Assembly (NCBI RefSeq): GCF_012933505.1
Contig: NZ_JABBNB010000027.1
Location: 1 to 64,000 of the forward strand
DNA length: 64,000 bases
Origin: Gordonia asplenii
GTDB lineage: Bacteria > Actinomycetota > Actinomycetes > Mycobacteriales > Mycobacteriaceae
Direction: 5' to 3'
Shown here: piece by piece, positions 24,767 to 32,391 of the stretch
Numbering within the stretch: position 1 is the stretch's first letter
Layout: each line of letters starts with the position of its first letter
The notes under the pieces: model-generated
Told to the model about the DNA's origin: nothing
Seen by the model: only the letters and a program-made list of their open reading frames with translations
The model's database searches: none
Position numbers and translations under genes: made by a program

Positions 24767-25678
24767 ATGTCGGCCATCGGTCTTCGAAGAGTTCTATCGA
24801 CTGTGGTCGCAAGCGTGAGCCTCGCGTTGCTCGCCGGCACCGGCAGCTCCATCGCGGCACCTCCGCCTCCACCCCCCGCCGACGGCGGATTGAAGCCATG
24901 CGGCATGAATACGCCGGGCCTGCAGAATCAGATCTACTTCGGCTCCAAGGTCGTCGAGGCGCCGCGTCCGTATTCGACGGACTTCACCCGCCCCGACAAC
25001 CGAAATTTCTGCAGCTACAACGTCGGGCGCGGCAATCTTCGATTCCAGCCGAACGGCCTGACCCTGCACATCCCGTCGAACAAGCAGGGCGTCAACAACG
25101 CCGAGATCCTCTCGCGCGTCGCGTTCACGAAGGGGCGTCGCTCGACGGTACGGGTCAACGCGGATCGCATCCGGGGACTCAACGGCACCGTCGGCTGGGG
25201 AGTCGCGAGCCGGACCCTCGAATATCCGCAACTACAGGTCGCTTGGTTCTTCTACAACGACACCAACTCCAACCTCGGCGCGCTGACCAATCAGCTCAAA
25301 CCACTCGCCGAGCACATCGCCGGCGGCCTGCCCAAGGGCTTCTTCGTCATGGTCAAGACGGAGAACAACCTGATTCCGCGGGTGGCGCCGTTGCCGATGT
25401 CGTTGCTCGACGCCACCCACGATTACGCCGTCACCGCGACCGACGCCACGACGTCGTTCGCCATCGACGGCAAGACCGTCGCCGACTTCCCGATGACGCT
25501 GTCGAACACCGTGCACGTCATCGGCTACGACAAGCCCGTCCCGCTGGTGTTCCAGACCTGGGTCGACAGCAACTACTGGTTCCCCTATCCGATCGCACAG
25601 TCGAACCCGATCGGGCACGCGTACCGGCTCGAGCAGTTCTCCGAGGGACTTATCGGCTCGACGCCGACGAAGTTCTAG
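24767..25678 (+). CDS. Secreted protein of unknown function
   Basis: 303 residues. A Sec signal peptide is clear: RR, then the hydrophobic VLSTVVASVSLALLAG, and a likely cleavage at SIAA-AP near residue 30. A short Pro run follows. The mature part is beta-rich with many aromatic residues (QLQVAWFFYNDTNSN; YWFPYPIAQ) and two N-terminal-region cysteines (near 45 and 72) that may pair. This suggests a jelly-roll or lectin-like fold, but I do not recognise the family. GGGAGG lies before the ATG. It has no obvious operon partner. Confidence 0.8.
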   Translation: MSAIGLRRVLSTVVASVSLALLAGTGSSIAAPPPPPPADGGLKPCGMNTPGLQNQIYFGSKVVEAPRPYSTDFTRPDNRNFCSYNVGRGNLRFQPNGLTLHIPSNKQGVNNAEILSRVAFTKGRRSTVRVNADRIRGLNGTVGWGVASRTLEYPQLQVAWFFYNDTNSNLGALTNQLKPLAEHIAGGLPKGFFVMVKTENNLIPRVAPLPMSLLDATHDYAVTATDATTSFAIDGKTVADFPMTLSNTVHVIGYDKPVPLVFQTWVDSNYWFPYPIAQSNPIGHAYRLEQFSEGLIGSTPTKF

Positions 25679-25684
25679 TGTCTG

Positions 25685-25723
25685 GTGTCGGGAATTGTTG
25701 GCACCGCCCATGATTTCCGACAC
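25685..25723. terminator. Hairpin between secreted-protein gene and toxin-antitoxin pair
   Basis: GTGTCGGGAA pairs with TTTCCGACAC (9 of 10) across a 19-nt loop. It starts 7 nt after the stop at 25678 and could stop transcription from both convergent sides. Confidence 0.5.
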
Positions 25724-25755
25724 GAAGACACAAGGGTGACAATGCGCGCGCCTGA

Positions 25756-26169
25756 TCAGCGTCCGTTCAAGCGCTCCATTCGCTGACCGGTAACGCCGGC
25801 GATCACATCGAAGTCTTTGTCGACATGCAGCACTATTCGCCCGGAAAGCTCAGCAGTCGCCGCAATCAGCAGATCCGGTATCGACGGTGCACGATGGTGG
25901 CCCTGCTGCACCAGCAGACGCTGCACCTCGACCGACCGATCCTCGATCGCAGGAGTCAGATACTCGATGATCATCGCCCCAACCGGCGTGCCGATGACCA
26001 TTTCCGACCAGTCAGCGGCAGAGCGCGCCGAGTACCCCACTTCGAGACGAGTCACGGTCGATATCGCGACCAAGCCCCGATCGATCCGGCCGAGCCATTC
26101 GTCGCTATCAGGGCTCGCCGACAGCCGTACCAACGCGGATTTGTCGATCAGCCACTGGCTCACGACCAC
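25756..26169 (-). CDS. PIN-domain toxin ribonuclease (VapC family)
   Basis: 137 residues. The PIN acidic residues are visible: D in LIDKSAL near 9, E in TRLEVGYSAR near 43, D in SIPDLLIAATAE near 98, and D in HVDKDFDVIA near 116-119. VapC toxins cut tRNA or rRNA when not bound by antitoxin. The first codons overlap the end of the antitoxin gene by 10 nt, so the pair is one transcript. Confidence 0.88.
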   Translation of the reverse strand: MVVSQWLIDKSALVRLSASPDSDEWLGRIDRGLVAISTVTRLEVGYSARSAADWSEMVIGTPVGAMIIEYLTPAIEDRSVEVQRLLVQQGHHRAPSIPDLLIAATAELSGRIVLHVDKDFDVIAGVTGQRMERLNGR

Positions 26170-26381
26170 GCGGAATCCATCACGTCGTCGTCCGCCAAAT
26201 CCGTCGCGAGCTTGCTGAATCGAGCCAGATCGCTTGCGGTAGTTACCGACTGGGTTCGACGAGCCTCGGCCTGCAGCCGGCGTCGAAGATACTCACCACG
26301 CGGCAGGCCCAACTGTTTCGCTTGCGCATCGAGTAGCTTCAAATCTTCGGCAGACAGGTTTCGAATCAGCACATCAGGCAT
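26160..26381 (-). CDS. Ribbon-helix-helix antitoxin (VapB/FitA-like)
   Basis: 73 residues. MPDVLIRNLSAEDLKLLDAQ, then GLPRGEYLRRRL, is the FitA/Arc ribbon-helix-helix pattern that binds DNA; the C-terminal part should wrap the VapC toxin. The ATG at 26381 is set by a strong AGGAGGTGG ribosome site. A palindromic operator lies just upstream at 26391-26412. Confidence 0.87.
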   Translation of the reverse strand: MPDVLIRNLSAEDLKLLDAQAKQLGLPRGEYLRRRLQAEARRTQSVTTASDLARFSKLATDLADDDVMDSAWS

Positions 26382-26390
26382 ACGCCACCT

Positions 26391-26412
26391 CCTGATATAG
26401 AATGATATCAGG
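26391..26412. promoter_or_regulatory. Operator palindrome of the vapBC pair
   Basis: CCTGATAT, a 6-nt spacer and ATATCAGG form a perfect inverted repeat directly before the antitoxin ribosome site. This is the place and form expected for autorepression by a VapBC complex. Confidence 0.7.
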
Positions 26413-26439
26413 CTAGCGGGAAGATCGCCGCACACATCT

Positions 26440-26994
26440 CTACTCCAACACCACCCGCAGAAACGTCGCGGTCGCCGACGTCTCGTTCACATACGCGTAC
26501 TGCTGTGCACTGCTGTAGGTTCGGTGACCCCCGACGCCGAGTTCGACCCGCTCGGCGTCGAACTCGACGACGATGGCGCCCTCGGTCACGAAGAGCATCT
26601 CGTGCCAGCCGTCGGGGTCGGGCTCGGCGTCGTAGCGATCACCTGGCCCGAGGCTCCACCGCCACAGTTGCCCCTCGGCGCGCGCGGGCGCACTGCCCAA
26701 TAGCGTCGCATGACTCGCCGAATCGCTTCCGCGCCACATCAATTCGTCGATCTTGTCCCGGGTGGCACTGGGGGCGATGACGAGACTGACGAACGTCGTG
26801 TCGAGCGCCGCGGCCAAAGTGTCGAGCGCCGCGAGGCTCACATTGGCCTGCCCGGCCTCCAGGTTGATGACCGTACGACGGCTGACACCCGCGGCATCGG
26901 CCAGTCCCTGCTGACTGAGCCCGGCAGCGCTGCGGAGTCGTCGAACATTGGCGCCGACGTGCGCGAGGACGTCGGGGGAGGTGTCGTCGGACAT
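26440..26994 (-). CDS. XRE-family regulator with C-terminal cupin domain
   Basis: 184 residues. Residues 10-70 are a helix-turn-helix (LRSAAGLSQQGLADAAGVSRRTVINLEAG), and about 105-180 are a small cupin barrel (GDRYDAEPDPDGWHEMLFVTEG). Such regulators sense a small ligand through the cupin and often control a neighbouring transporter. It is divergent from an EamA exporter gene with a 112-bp gap, so the exporter is the likely target. Confidence 0.86.
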   Translation of the reverse strand: MSDDTSPDVLAHVGANVRRLRSAAGLSQQGLADAAGVSRRTVINLEAGQANVSLAALDTLAAALDTTFVSLVIAPSATRDKIDELMWRGSDSASHATLLGSAPARAEGQLWRWSLGPGDRYDAEPDPDGWHEMLFVTEGAIVVEFDAERVELGVGGHRTYSSAQQYAYVNETSATATFLRVVLE

Positions 26995-27057
26995 GGGCCA
27001 ACCCTAACCGCCGTCGAGTGTCCCACGGCATCGGCCATTGTCGCGTCGATCACTCCG

Positions 27058-27115
27058 ATGTGAATTAAGTTGCACATCGGGGGCGAGGTTTCCTAGAGTG
27101 TGCAGAATGCTGCAC
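27058..27115. promoter_or_regulatory. Inverted repeats between XRE-cupin and EamA genes
   Basis: ATGTG...CACAT (27058-27077) and the perfect GTGCAG-AATG-CTGCAC palindrome (27100-27115) share a TGCAC word. The second overlaps the EamA start codon, so binding there would block expression. Likely sites for the divergent XRE-cupin regulator. Confidence 0.45.
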
Positions 27116-28039
27116 ATTGCCCGGTCTCGACTCCACCGACTGCCCTTCACCCGGCAGGAACTGTCGCTCGTCGCAGTCACCGCGGTGTGGGGTTCGACGT
27201 TCGTGGTGATCGCCAAGGTGATGCAGTACAGCGGTCCCCTGTTCTTCATCGGTATCCGATTCCTCGCGGCTGCGGCCATTGCCGCCGTCGTCTTCCACCG
27301 CAGCCTCGCGCGTATCACCAGGACGGATCTGATCGCCGGTGTGTCCATCGGTGTCACGATGACATTCGGCTACGGCCTGCAAACCTACGGTCTGCAGACA
27401 CTCGACGCGAGCACGTCGGCGTTCATCACCGCGATGTATGTGCCCCTCGTCCCGCTCCTGCTGTGGGCGGTCTTTCGGCGGACTCCGAAAGCGATGACAA
27501 TCGCCGGCGTCGGTCTCGCGTTCACCGGTCTGATCCTGCTCGCCGGTCCGAGCGCCGCCGGTATCAGCCTGGGCGCGGGCGAAATCGCCACGTTGCTCGG
27601 TGCAGTGGCGATGGCCGCCGAGATCATCCTCATCGGATCCTTCGCGGGCAAGGCGGATCTGGGCCGGGTCACCATCATCCAGCTCTTCGTCGCTGGTGCC
27701 GTCGCGCTGCTGGTGATGCCGGTGGTCGGCGAGTCGGTACCGTCGTTCTCGTGGTGGTGGCTGGGAGCCGCGCTGGGCATGGGCGCGGCCAGCTGCCTGA
27801 TCCAGGCGACGATGAACTGGGCGCAGCGCACCGTTTCGCCGACGCGGGCGACGATCATCTACACCGGCGAGCCGGTCTGGGGTGCGGTGTTCGGCCGGCT
27901 CGCCGGAGACCGCCTGGGACCCCTGGCGCTGGTTGGTGCGGTGCTGATCCTCGCGGGCGTCTTGGTCAGCGAGTTGAAGCCCAAGCAACCGGCCGACGCC
28001 GAGATCGAGGGAGAACTGGCGCAGGCCGGCACTCGCTGA
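27107..28039 (+). CDS. EamA/DMT-family membrane transporter
   Basis: 310 residues with about ten hydrophobic helices in two EamA repeats. AVWGSTFVVIAKVMQYSGPL begins the first, and the second follows the GAVAMAAEIILIGSF segment. TIIYTGEPVWGAVFGRL is typical of the second repeat. Family members export amino acids, nucleobases or other metabolites. The ATG at 27107 was chosen because earlier in-frame codons encode a non-helical Cys/Arg stretch. It converges with the receiver-like gene 2 bp away. Confidence 0.87.
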   Translation: MLHIARSRLHRLPFTRQELSLVAVTAVWGSTFVVIAKVMQYSGPLFFIGIRFLAAAAIAAVVFHRSLARITRTDLIAGVSIGVTMTFGYGLQTYGLQTLDASTSAFITAMYVPLVPLLLWAVFRRTPKAMTIAGVGLAFTGLILLAGPSAAGISLGAGEIATLLGAVAMAAEIILIGSFAGKADLGRVTIIQLFVAGAVALLVMPVVGESVPSFSWWWLGAALGMGAASCLIQATMNWAQRTVSPTRATIIYTGEPVWGAVFGRLAGDRLGPLALVGAVLILAGVLVSELKPKQPADAEIEGELAQAGTR

Positions 28040-28040
28040 T

Positions 28041-28511
28041 CTATTTCTTGCGCAGCAACTCCACGATCGTCTTCGACAGCGCGATCGGATCGACCGGCAA
28101 CGACGCCGATGCATCGGCGCGCGACCAATCGGCCAGCCACCGGTCGGCCGTGCGGGCGATTAGCACCACCAGGGGCGGGCACGGGTCGTACTCGTCGCGG
28201 ATCTGCTTGGCGACGCCCATGCCGCCCGCCGGCGTCGCCTCGCCGTCGAGGATGGCGACGTCGATCGCGTGCGCGTCGAGCTGCGCGTAGATCATCGGTT
28301 CGGTGGCCACCTCGACATAGTCGAGGTCGGGCAGGTCGGGGTGCAGCGACGTTCCGAGGGCCCCGATCACCTGCGCGCGGGTGCGCGCGTCGTCGGAGTA
28401 CACCAGCACGCGCAGGGTCGCCCGACTGCTGACGCCGGACGCCGATTCCGTTGCCTGACTCACGCCCCCGATGCTATCGACTGGCCTGCCCGCCGAACTT
28501 GATTTACTCAA
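28041..28511 (-). CDS. Degenerate response-regulator receiver protein next to nuo (Rv3143-like)
   Basis: 156 residues. From about 32 on it is a stand-alone receiver-like domain: LRVLVYSDDARTR, then the aspartate in DVAILDGEATPAGGMG. The conserved lysine expected before the last helix is replaced (ASLPVDP), so normal phosphorelay is doubtful. There is no output domain. The TTG start at 28511 is supported by GGAGGTG 5 nt upstream; a GTG at 28463 is the alternative. Mycobacterium tuberculosis has the response regulator Rv3143 in the same position beside nuoA, and this seems to be its counterpart. Confidence 0.8.
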   Translation of the reverse strand: MSKSSSAGRPVDSIGGVSQATESASGVSSRATLRVLVYSDDARTRAQVIGALGTSLHPDLPDLDYVEVATEPMIYAQLDAHAIDVAILDGEATPAGGMGVAKQIRDEYDPCPPLVVLIARTADRWLADWSRADASASLPVDPIALSKTIVELLRKK

Positions 28512-28622
28512 GATTCACCTCCGCCGCCGATGCTCGTGAGTAGGGTGAGAGCTAGGTCACAGCCATGACGTCAGATGCTCCCGCCACGCGGCGCATCACG
28601 ACAGCGGAGGGCTTGAAAAGGC

Positions 28623-28985
28623 ATGAACGCGTACGTACCGATTTTCGTGTTGGGCGCAATTGCGCTGGCGTTTGCGGTTTTTTCCGTCGTCATCGCCTCG
28701 GTCGTCGGACCAAAACGGTACAACCGCGCCAAATTGGAAGCCTACGAGTGCGGCATCGAACCGCTGCCTCCGACCGCGGGTTTCGTGCAACGCATCCCGA
28801 TCAAGTACTACCTCACGGCGATGCTGTTCATCATCTTCGACATCGAGATCGTCTTCCTCTACCCGTGGGCGGTCGCGTTCGATTCCCTCGGCTGGTTCGG
28901 GCTGGCCGCCATGACGCTGTTCATCGTCAACGTGTCCGTCGCATACGCCTACGAGTGGCGCCGCGGCGGATTGAGTTGGGAATAA
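28623..28985 (+). CDS. nuoA: NADH-quinone oxidoreductase subunit A
   Basis: 120 residues, three membrane helices. The conserved loop YECGIEP and the FDIEIVFLYPWAV segment identify NuoA, which helps form the quinone-site junction of complex I. First gene of a fourteen-gene operon on the plus strand; AAAAGG lies just before the ATG. Confidence 0.96.
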   Translation: MNAYVPIFVLGAIALAFAVFSVVIASVVGPKRYNRAKLEAYECGIEPLPPTAGFVQRIPIKYYLTAMLFIIFDIEIVFLYPWAVAFDSLGWFGLAAMTLFIVNVSVAYAYEWRRGGLSWE

Positions 28986-29020
28986 CCACTAGATCTCACC
29001 GGGAGAAGGAGACGCGCCAT

Positions 29021-29575
29021 ATGGGCCTCGAAGAGAAACTGCCCAGCGGTTTCCTGCTGAGCACCGTCGAGGGCCTGGCCGGATACATGCGCAAGGGATC
29101 GCTGTGGCCTGCGACGTTCGGTCTGGCATGTTGCGCCATCGAGATGATGGCGACGACGTCGGGCCGCTACGACCTGGCTCGCTTCGGGATGGAAGCGTTC
29201 CGGGCGTCGCCACGTCAGGCCGATCTGATGATCGTCGCGGGCCGGGTCAGCCAGAAGATGGCACCCGTGCTCCGCCAGATCTACGACCAGATGGCCGAAC
29301 CGAAATGGGTTCTGGCGATGGGGGTGTGCGCGTCGTCGGGCGGCATGTTCAACAACTACGCGATCGTGCAGGGCGTCGATCACGTTGTGCCGGTGGACAT
29401 CTACCTGCCGGGCTGCCCGCCGCGGCCGGAGATGCTGCTCAACGCGATCCTCAAGCTGCACGAACAGATCCAACAGATGCCGCTCGGCGTGAACCGCGAA
29501 CAGGCCGTCTGGGCGGCCGAGCAGGCCGCGCTGAATTCGACGCCGACGATCGAGCTCAAGGGGCTCCTCCGATGA
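29021..29575 (+). CDS. nuoB: NADH-quinone oxidoreductase subunit B
   Basis: 184 residues. It holds the terminal [4Fe-4S] cluster N2: cysteines in FGLACCAIEMM, GVCASSGG and PGCPPRPE. The ATG at 29021 follows GGGAGAAGGAG. Its stop overlaps the nuoC start (ATGA). Confidence 0.97.
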   Translation: MGLEEKLPSGFLLSTVEGLAGYMRKGSLWPATFGLACCAIEMMATTSGRYDLARFGMEAFRASPRQADLMIVAGRVSQKMAPVLRQIYDQMAEPKWVLAMGVCASSGGMFNNYAIVQGVDHVVPVDIYLPGCPPRPEMLLNAILKLHEQIQQMPLGVNREQAVWAAEQAALNSTPTIELKGLLR

Positions 29576-30333
29576 CCGGCGCCGGGAGCGGCCCGAATGT
29601 CACCGGCGCCGGGAGCGCAGCGAGCGGGCTGAACGCAACCGGCGCCGGGAGCGTCGAGCCGCGAGCGGGTGCCGCCGAGCGCATCGGAACCCGCCACGGA
29701 CTGTTCGGGGCGAAGGGCTCCGGCGACACCTCCGGCTATGGCCGGATGGTGGCGCCGATCAGCTTGCCGGGCAACAGTTCTCGCCCCTATGGCAGCTACT
29801 TCGACGACGTCGCCGACCAACTCGCCGCCGGATTGTCGCGGCGAGAGATCGGCTACGACGAGGCCGTCGAGAATGTCGTGATCTACCGCGGCGAGATGAC
29901 GATCCACGTCCGGCGCACACATCTGCTCGCGGTGGCGTCGACGCTGCGCGACGAACCCGCGCTGCGTTTCGAACTGTGCTTGGGAGTCAACGGCGCCCAC
30001 TACCCCGACGAGACCGGACGCGAACTGCACGCGGTGATTCCGCTGCGCTCGATCACCCACAATCGTTTCGTGCGTCTCGAGGTGACCGCGCCCGACGCCG
30101 ATCCGCGTATTCCGAGTCTGTGCCGGGTGTATCCGACCAACGACTGGCATGAGCGCGAGACCTTCGACTTCTTCGGCATCGTCTTCGAGGGACATCGGTC
30201 GTTGACGCGGATCGAGATGCCCGACGACTGGGACGGCCACCCGCAGCGCAAGGATTATCCGCTCGGCGGAATCCCGGTGGAGTACAAGGGCACGACGATC
30301 GCTCCCCCCGATCGGCGCAGGTCGTACAACTGA
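29572..30333 (+). CDS. nuoC: NADH-quinone oxidoreductase subunit C
   Basis: 253 residues. The core (about 50-250) is normal, with HERETFDFFGIVFEGH and the ending GIPVEYKG. The first 30 or so residues are made of a repeated TGAGS unit (MTGAGSGPNVTGAGSAASGL), encoded by copies of a GC-rich DNA repeat at 29575-29670. Part of the peripheral arm near NuoD. It starts by ATGA overlap with nuoB. Confidence 0.95.
   Translation: MTGAGSGPNVTGAGSAASGLNATGAGSVEPRAGAAERIGTRHGLFGAKGSGDTSGYGRMVAPISLPGNSSRPYGSYFDDVADQLAAGLSRREIGYDEAVENVVIYRGEMTIHVRRTHLLAVASTLRDEPALRFELCLGVNGAHYPDETGRELHAVIPLRSITHNRFVRLEVTAPDADPRIPSLCRVYPTNDWHERETFDFFGIVFEGHRSLTRIEMPDDWDGHPQRKDYPLGGIPVEYKGTTIAPPDRRRSYN
29575..29670. repeat. 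GC-rich repeat array inside nuoC start
   Basis: ACCGGCGCCGGGAGCG occurs at 29575, 29602 and 29638, with CGCAGCGAGCGGG words between. The same word family is found inside nuoL and nuoM. All copies here keep the reading frame. Confidence 0.75.
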
Positions 30334-30340
30334 TGTGCCC

Positions 30341-30391
30341 ACGGAGTGAGTCGAAGTGCGCCGTATTGAGCGAACGGAGTGAGTCGAAATG
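30341..30391. repeat. Duplicated 18-bp word carrying the nuoD start
   Basis: ACGGAGTGAGTCGAAGTG (30341-30358) and ACGGAGTGAGTCGAAATG (30374-30391) differ at one base. The second copy ends in the nuoD ATG, and its GGAG serves as the ribosome site. The word resembles part of the intergenic repeats of this genome (GAGCGAGG..GAGTCGAAGT). Confidence 0.65.
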
Positions 30392-31693
30392 ACCGACACC
30401 ACCTTCACCGTCACCGGCCGCGATTGGGACGACGTCGTCACGGCTGTCCGCGAGCGTCGGGCGGCGCTGCCCGACGACGAGCGCATCGTCGTCAACATGG
30501 GGCCGCAGCATCCGTCGACGCACGGCGTGTTGCGGTTGATCCTGGAGATCGACGGCGAGACCGTCACCGAGGCTCGGTGCGGAATCGGCTACCTGCACAC
30601 CGGAATTGAGAAGAATCTCGAGTTCCGCACCTGGACGCAGGGGGTCACGTTCGTGACCCGGATGGACTATCTGTCGCCGTTCTTCAACGAGACCGCGTAC
30701 TGCCTCGGCGTGGAACGCCTGCTCGGCATCACCGACGACATTCCCGAGCGTGCCAGCGTCATCCGAGTCTTGCTGATGGAGCTCAACCGCATCACCAGCC
30801 ATCTCGTCGCGTTGGCGACCGGCGGCATGGAACTCGGCGCGGTGACCCCGATGTTCCTGGGATTCGGTGCGCGCGAGACGATTCTGGACATCTTCGAGTA
30901 CATCACCGGACTGCGGATGAATCACGCGTTCATCCGGCCGGGCGGTATCGCGCAGGATCTGCCCGGCGACGCGGTGGACAAGATCGGCGCCGTGATCGAC
31001 GCCCTGCCCGGGCAGATCGGCGAGGTGGAGGAACTCCTCAACGACAACTACATCTGGAAGGCCCGCACCCAGGGGATCGGCTACCTCGATCTCACCGGCT
31101 GCATGGCACTCGGTATCACCGGCCCGGTGCTGCGCTCGACGGGCCTGCCGCACGATCTACGCAAGACCAATCCGTACTGCGGATACGACACCTACGACTT
31201 TGACGTCGTCACCGAAACCACCTGTGATGCCTACGGGCGCTACATGATTCGCATCAACGAGATGAAAGAGTCGATCCGCATCGCGCGACAGTGTCTCGAC
31301 CGTCTGCGCCCCGGCCCGGTGATGGTCACCGACCGCAAGCTCGCCTGGCCCGCCGACCTCGCCGTCGGCCCCGACGGCCTCGGCAATTCACCCGAGCACA
31401 TCGCCGAGATCATGGGCGAGTCGATGGAATCGCTCATTCATCACTTCAAGCTGGTGACCGAAGGCATGCGGGTACCGGCCGGGCAGTGCTACGAAGCCAT
31501 CGAATCGCCGCGTGGCGAATTGGGCGTGCACATGGTCAGCGACGGCGGCACCCGACCCTACCGAGTCCATTTCCGCGACCCCTCGTTCACGAACCTGCAA
31601 GCCGTCGCCGCGATGTGCGAGGGCGGCCTCGTCGCCGACGTCATCACCGCCGTGGCGAGTATCGATCCGGTGATGGGAGGCGTCGACCGATGA
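30389..31693 (+). CDS. nuoD: NADH-quinone oxidoreductase subunit D
   Basis: 434 residues, the 49-kDa subunit that forms the quinone pocket with NuoB. GPQHPSTHGVLRL near the start and the C-terminal DPVMGGVDR are family hallmarks. It lies 55 nt after nuoC, the largest gap within the operon apart from nuoA-nuoB-type spacing; the gap is filled by an 18-bp duplication. Confidence 0.97.
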   Translation: MTDTTFTVTGRDWDDVVTAVRERRAALPDDERIVVNMGPQHPSTHGVLRLILEIDGETVTEARCGIGYLHTGIEKNLEFRTWTQGVTFVTRMDYLSPFFNETAYCLGVERLLGITDDIPERASVIRVLLMELNRITSHLVALATGGMELGAVTPMFLGFGARETILDIFEYITGLRMNHAFIRPGGIAQDLPGDAVDKIGAVIDALPGQIGEVEELLNDNYIWKARTQGIGYLDLTGCMALGITGPVLRSTGLPHDLRKTNPYCGYDTYDFDVVTETTCDAYGRYMIRINEMKESIRIARQCLDRLRPGPVMVTDRKLAWPADLAVGPDGLGNSPEHIAEIMGESMESLIHHFKLVTEGMRVPAGQCYEAIESPRGELGVHMVSDGGTRPYRVHFRDPSFTNLQAVAAMCEGGLVADVITAVASIDPVMGGVDR

Positions 31694-32391
31694 GTGACCT
31701 GCAACAACCGGTCTTCCTGGAGGTACTGGCTGGCCCGCCCGCCCAGTTCGCCACGTCGACGCCGACACCGCCGATCGCATTCGATGGGCCACAACGCTAT
31801 TCGGATGAACTCACGTCGCGTCTCGCCGCCGAGGCGGCCGACATCATCGGGCGCTACCCGCAGTCGCGCTCAGCGCTGCTGCCGTTGCTGCATCTGGTGC
31901 AGAGCGTCGACGGCTACATCACACGCGCCGGAGTCACCTTCTGTGCCGAACAATTGGGGCTCACCGCGGCGCAGGTCGCATCGGTGGCCACGTTCTACTC
32001 GATGTACCGGCGCGAACCCACCGGCGAATACCTCATCGGCGTCTGCACCAATACCCTGTGCGCGGTCCTCGGCGGCGACGAGATCCTCGCGTCGCTGACC
32101 GAGCACCTGGGCGTCGAACCGGGCGGGACCACGGCCGATGGGCGCATCACCGTCGAACATGTCGAATGCAACGCAGCCTGCGATTTCGCTCCCGTGGTGA
32201 TGGTCAACTGGGAGTTCTACGACAACCAAACCCCGACGTCGGCAACAGAACTCGCCGAAGACCTGCGCGCCGGAATCGCTCCGCCGCCGAGTCGCGGTTC
32301 GACGACGCTGTGCTCGTTCCGGCAGACGGCCCGGCTGCTGGCGGGGCTGCCGCCGGCCACCTCGTCCGACGACGGGAGCGCACCCGCATGA
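31690..32391 (+). CDS. nuoE: NADH-quinone oxidoreductase subunit E
   Basis: 233 residues, 24-kDa [2Fe-2S] subunit. The cluster cysteines are in VCTNTLCAVLGG and ECNAACDFAP. The C-terminal about 40 residues are extra and low in complexity. ATGA overlaps on both sides with nuoD and nuoF. Confidence 0.96.
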   Translation: MSDLQQPVFLEVLAGPPAQFATSTPTPPIAFDGPQRYSDELTSRLAAEAADIIGRYPQSRSALLPLLHLVQSVDGYITRAGVTFCAEQLGLTAAQVASVATFYSMYRREPTGEYLIGVCTNTLCAVLGGDEILASLTEHLGVEPGGTTADGRITVEHVECNAACDFAPVVMVNWEFYDNQTPTSATELAEDLRAGIAPPPSRGSTTLCSFRQTARLLAGLPPATSSDDGSAPA

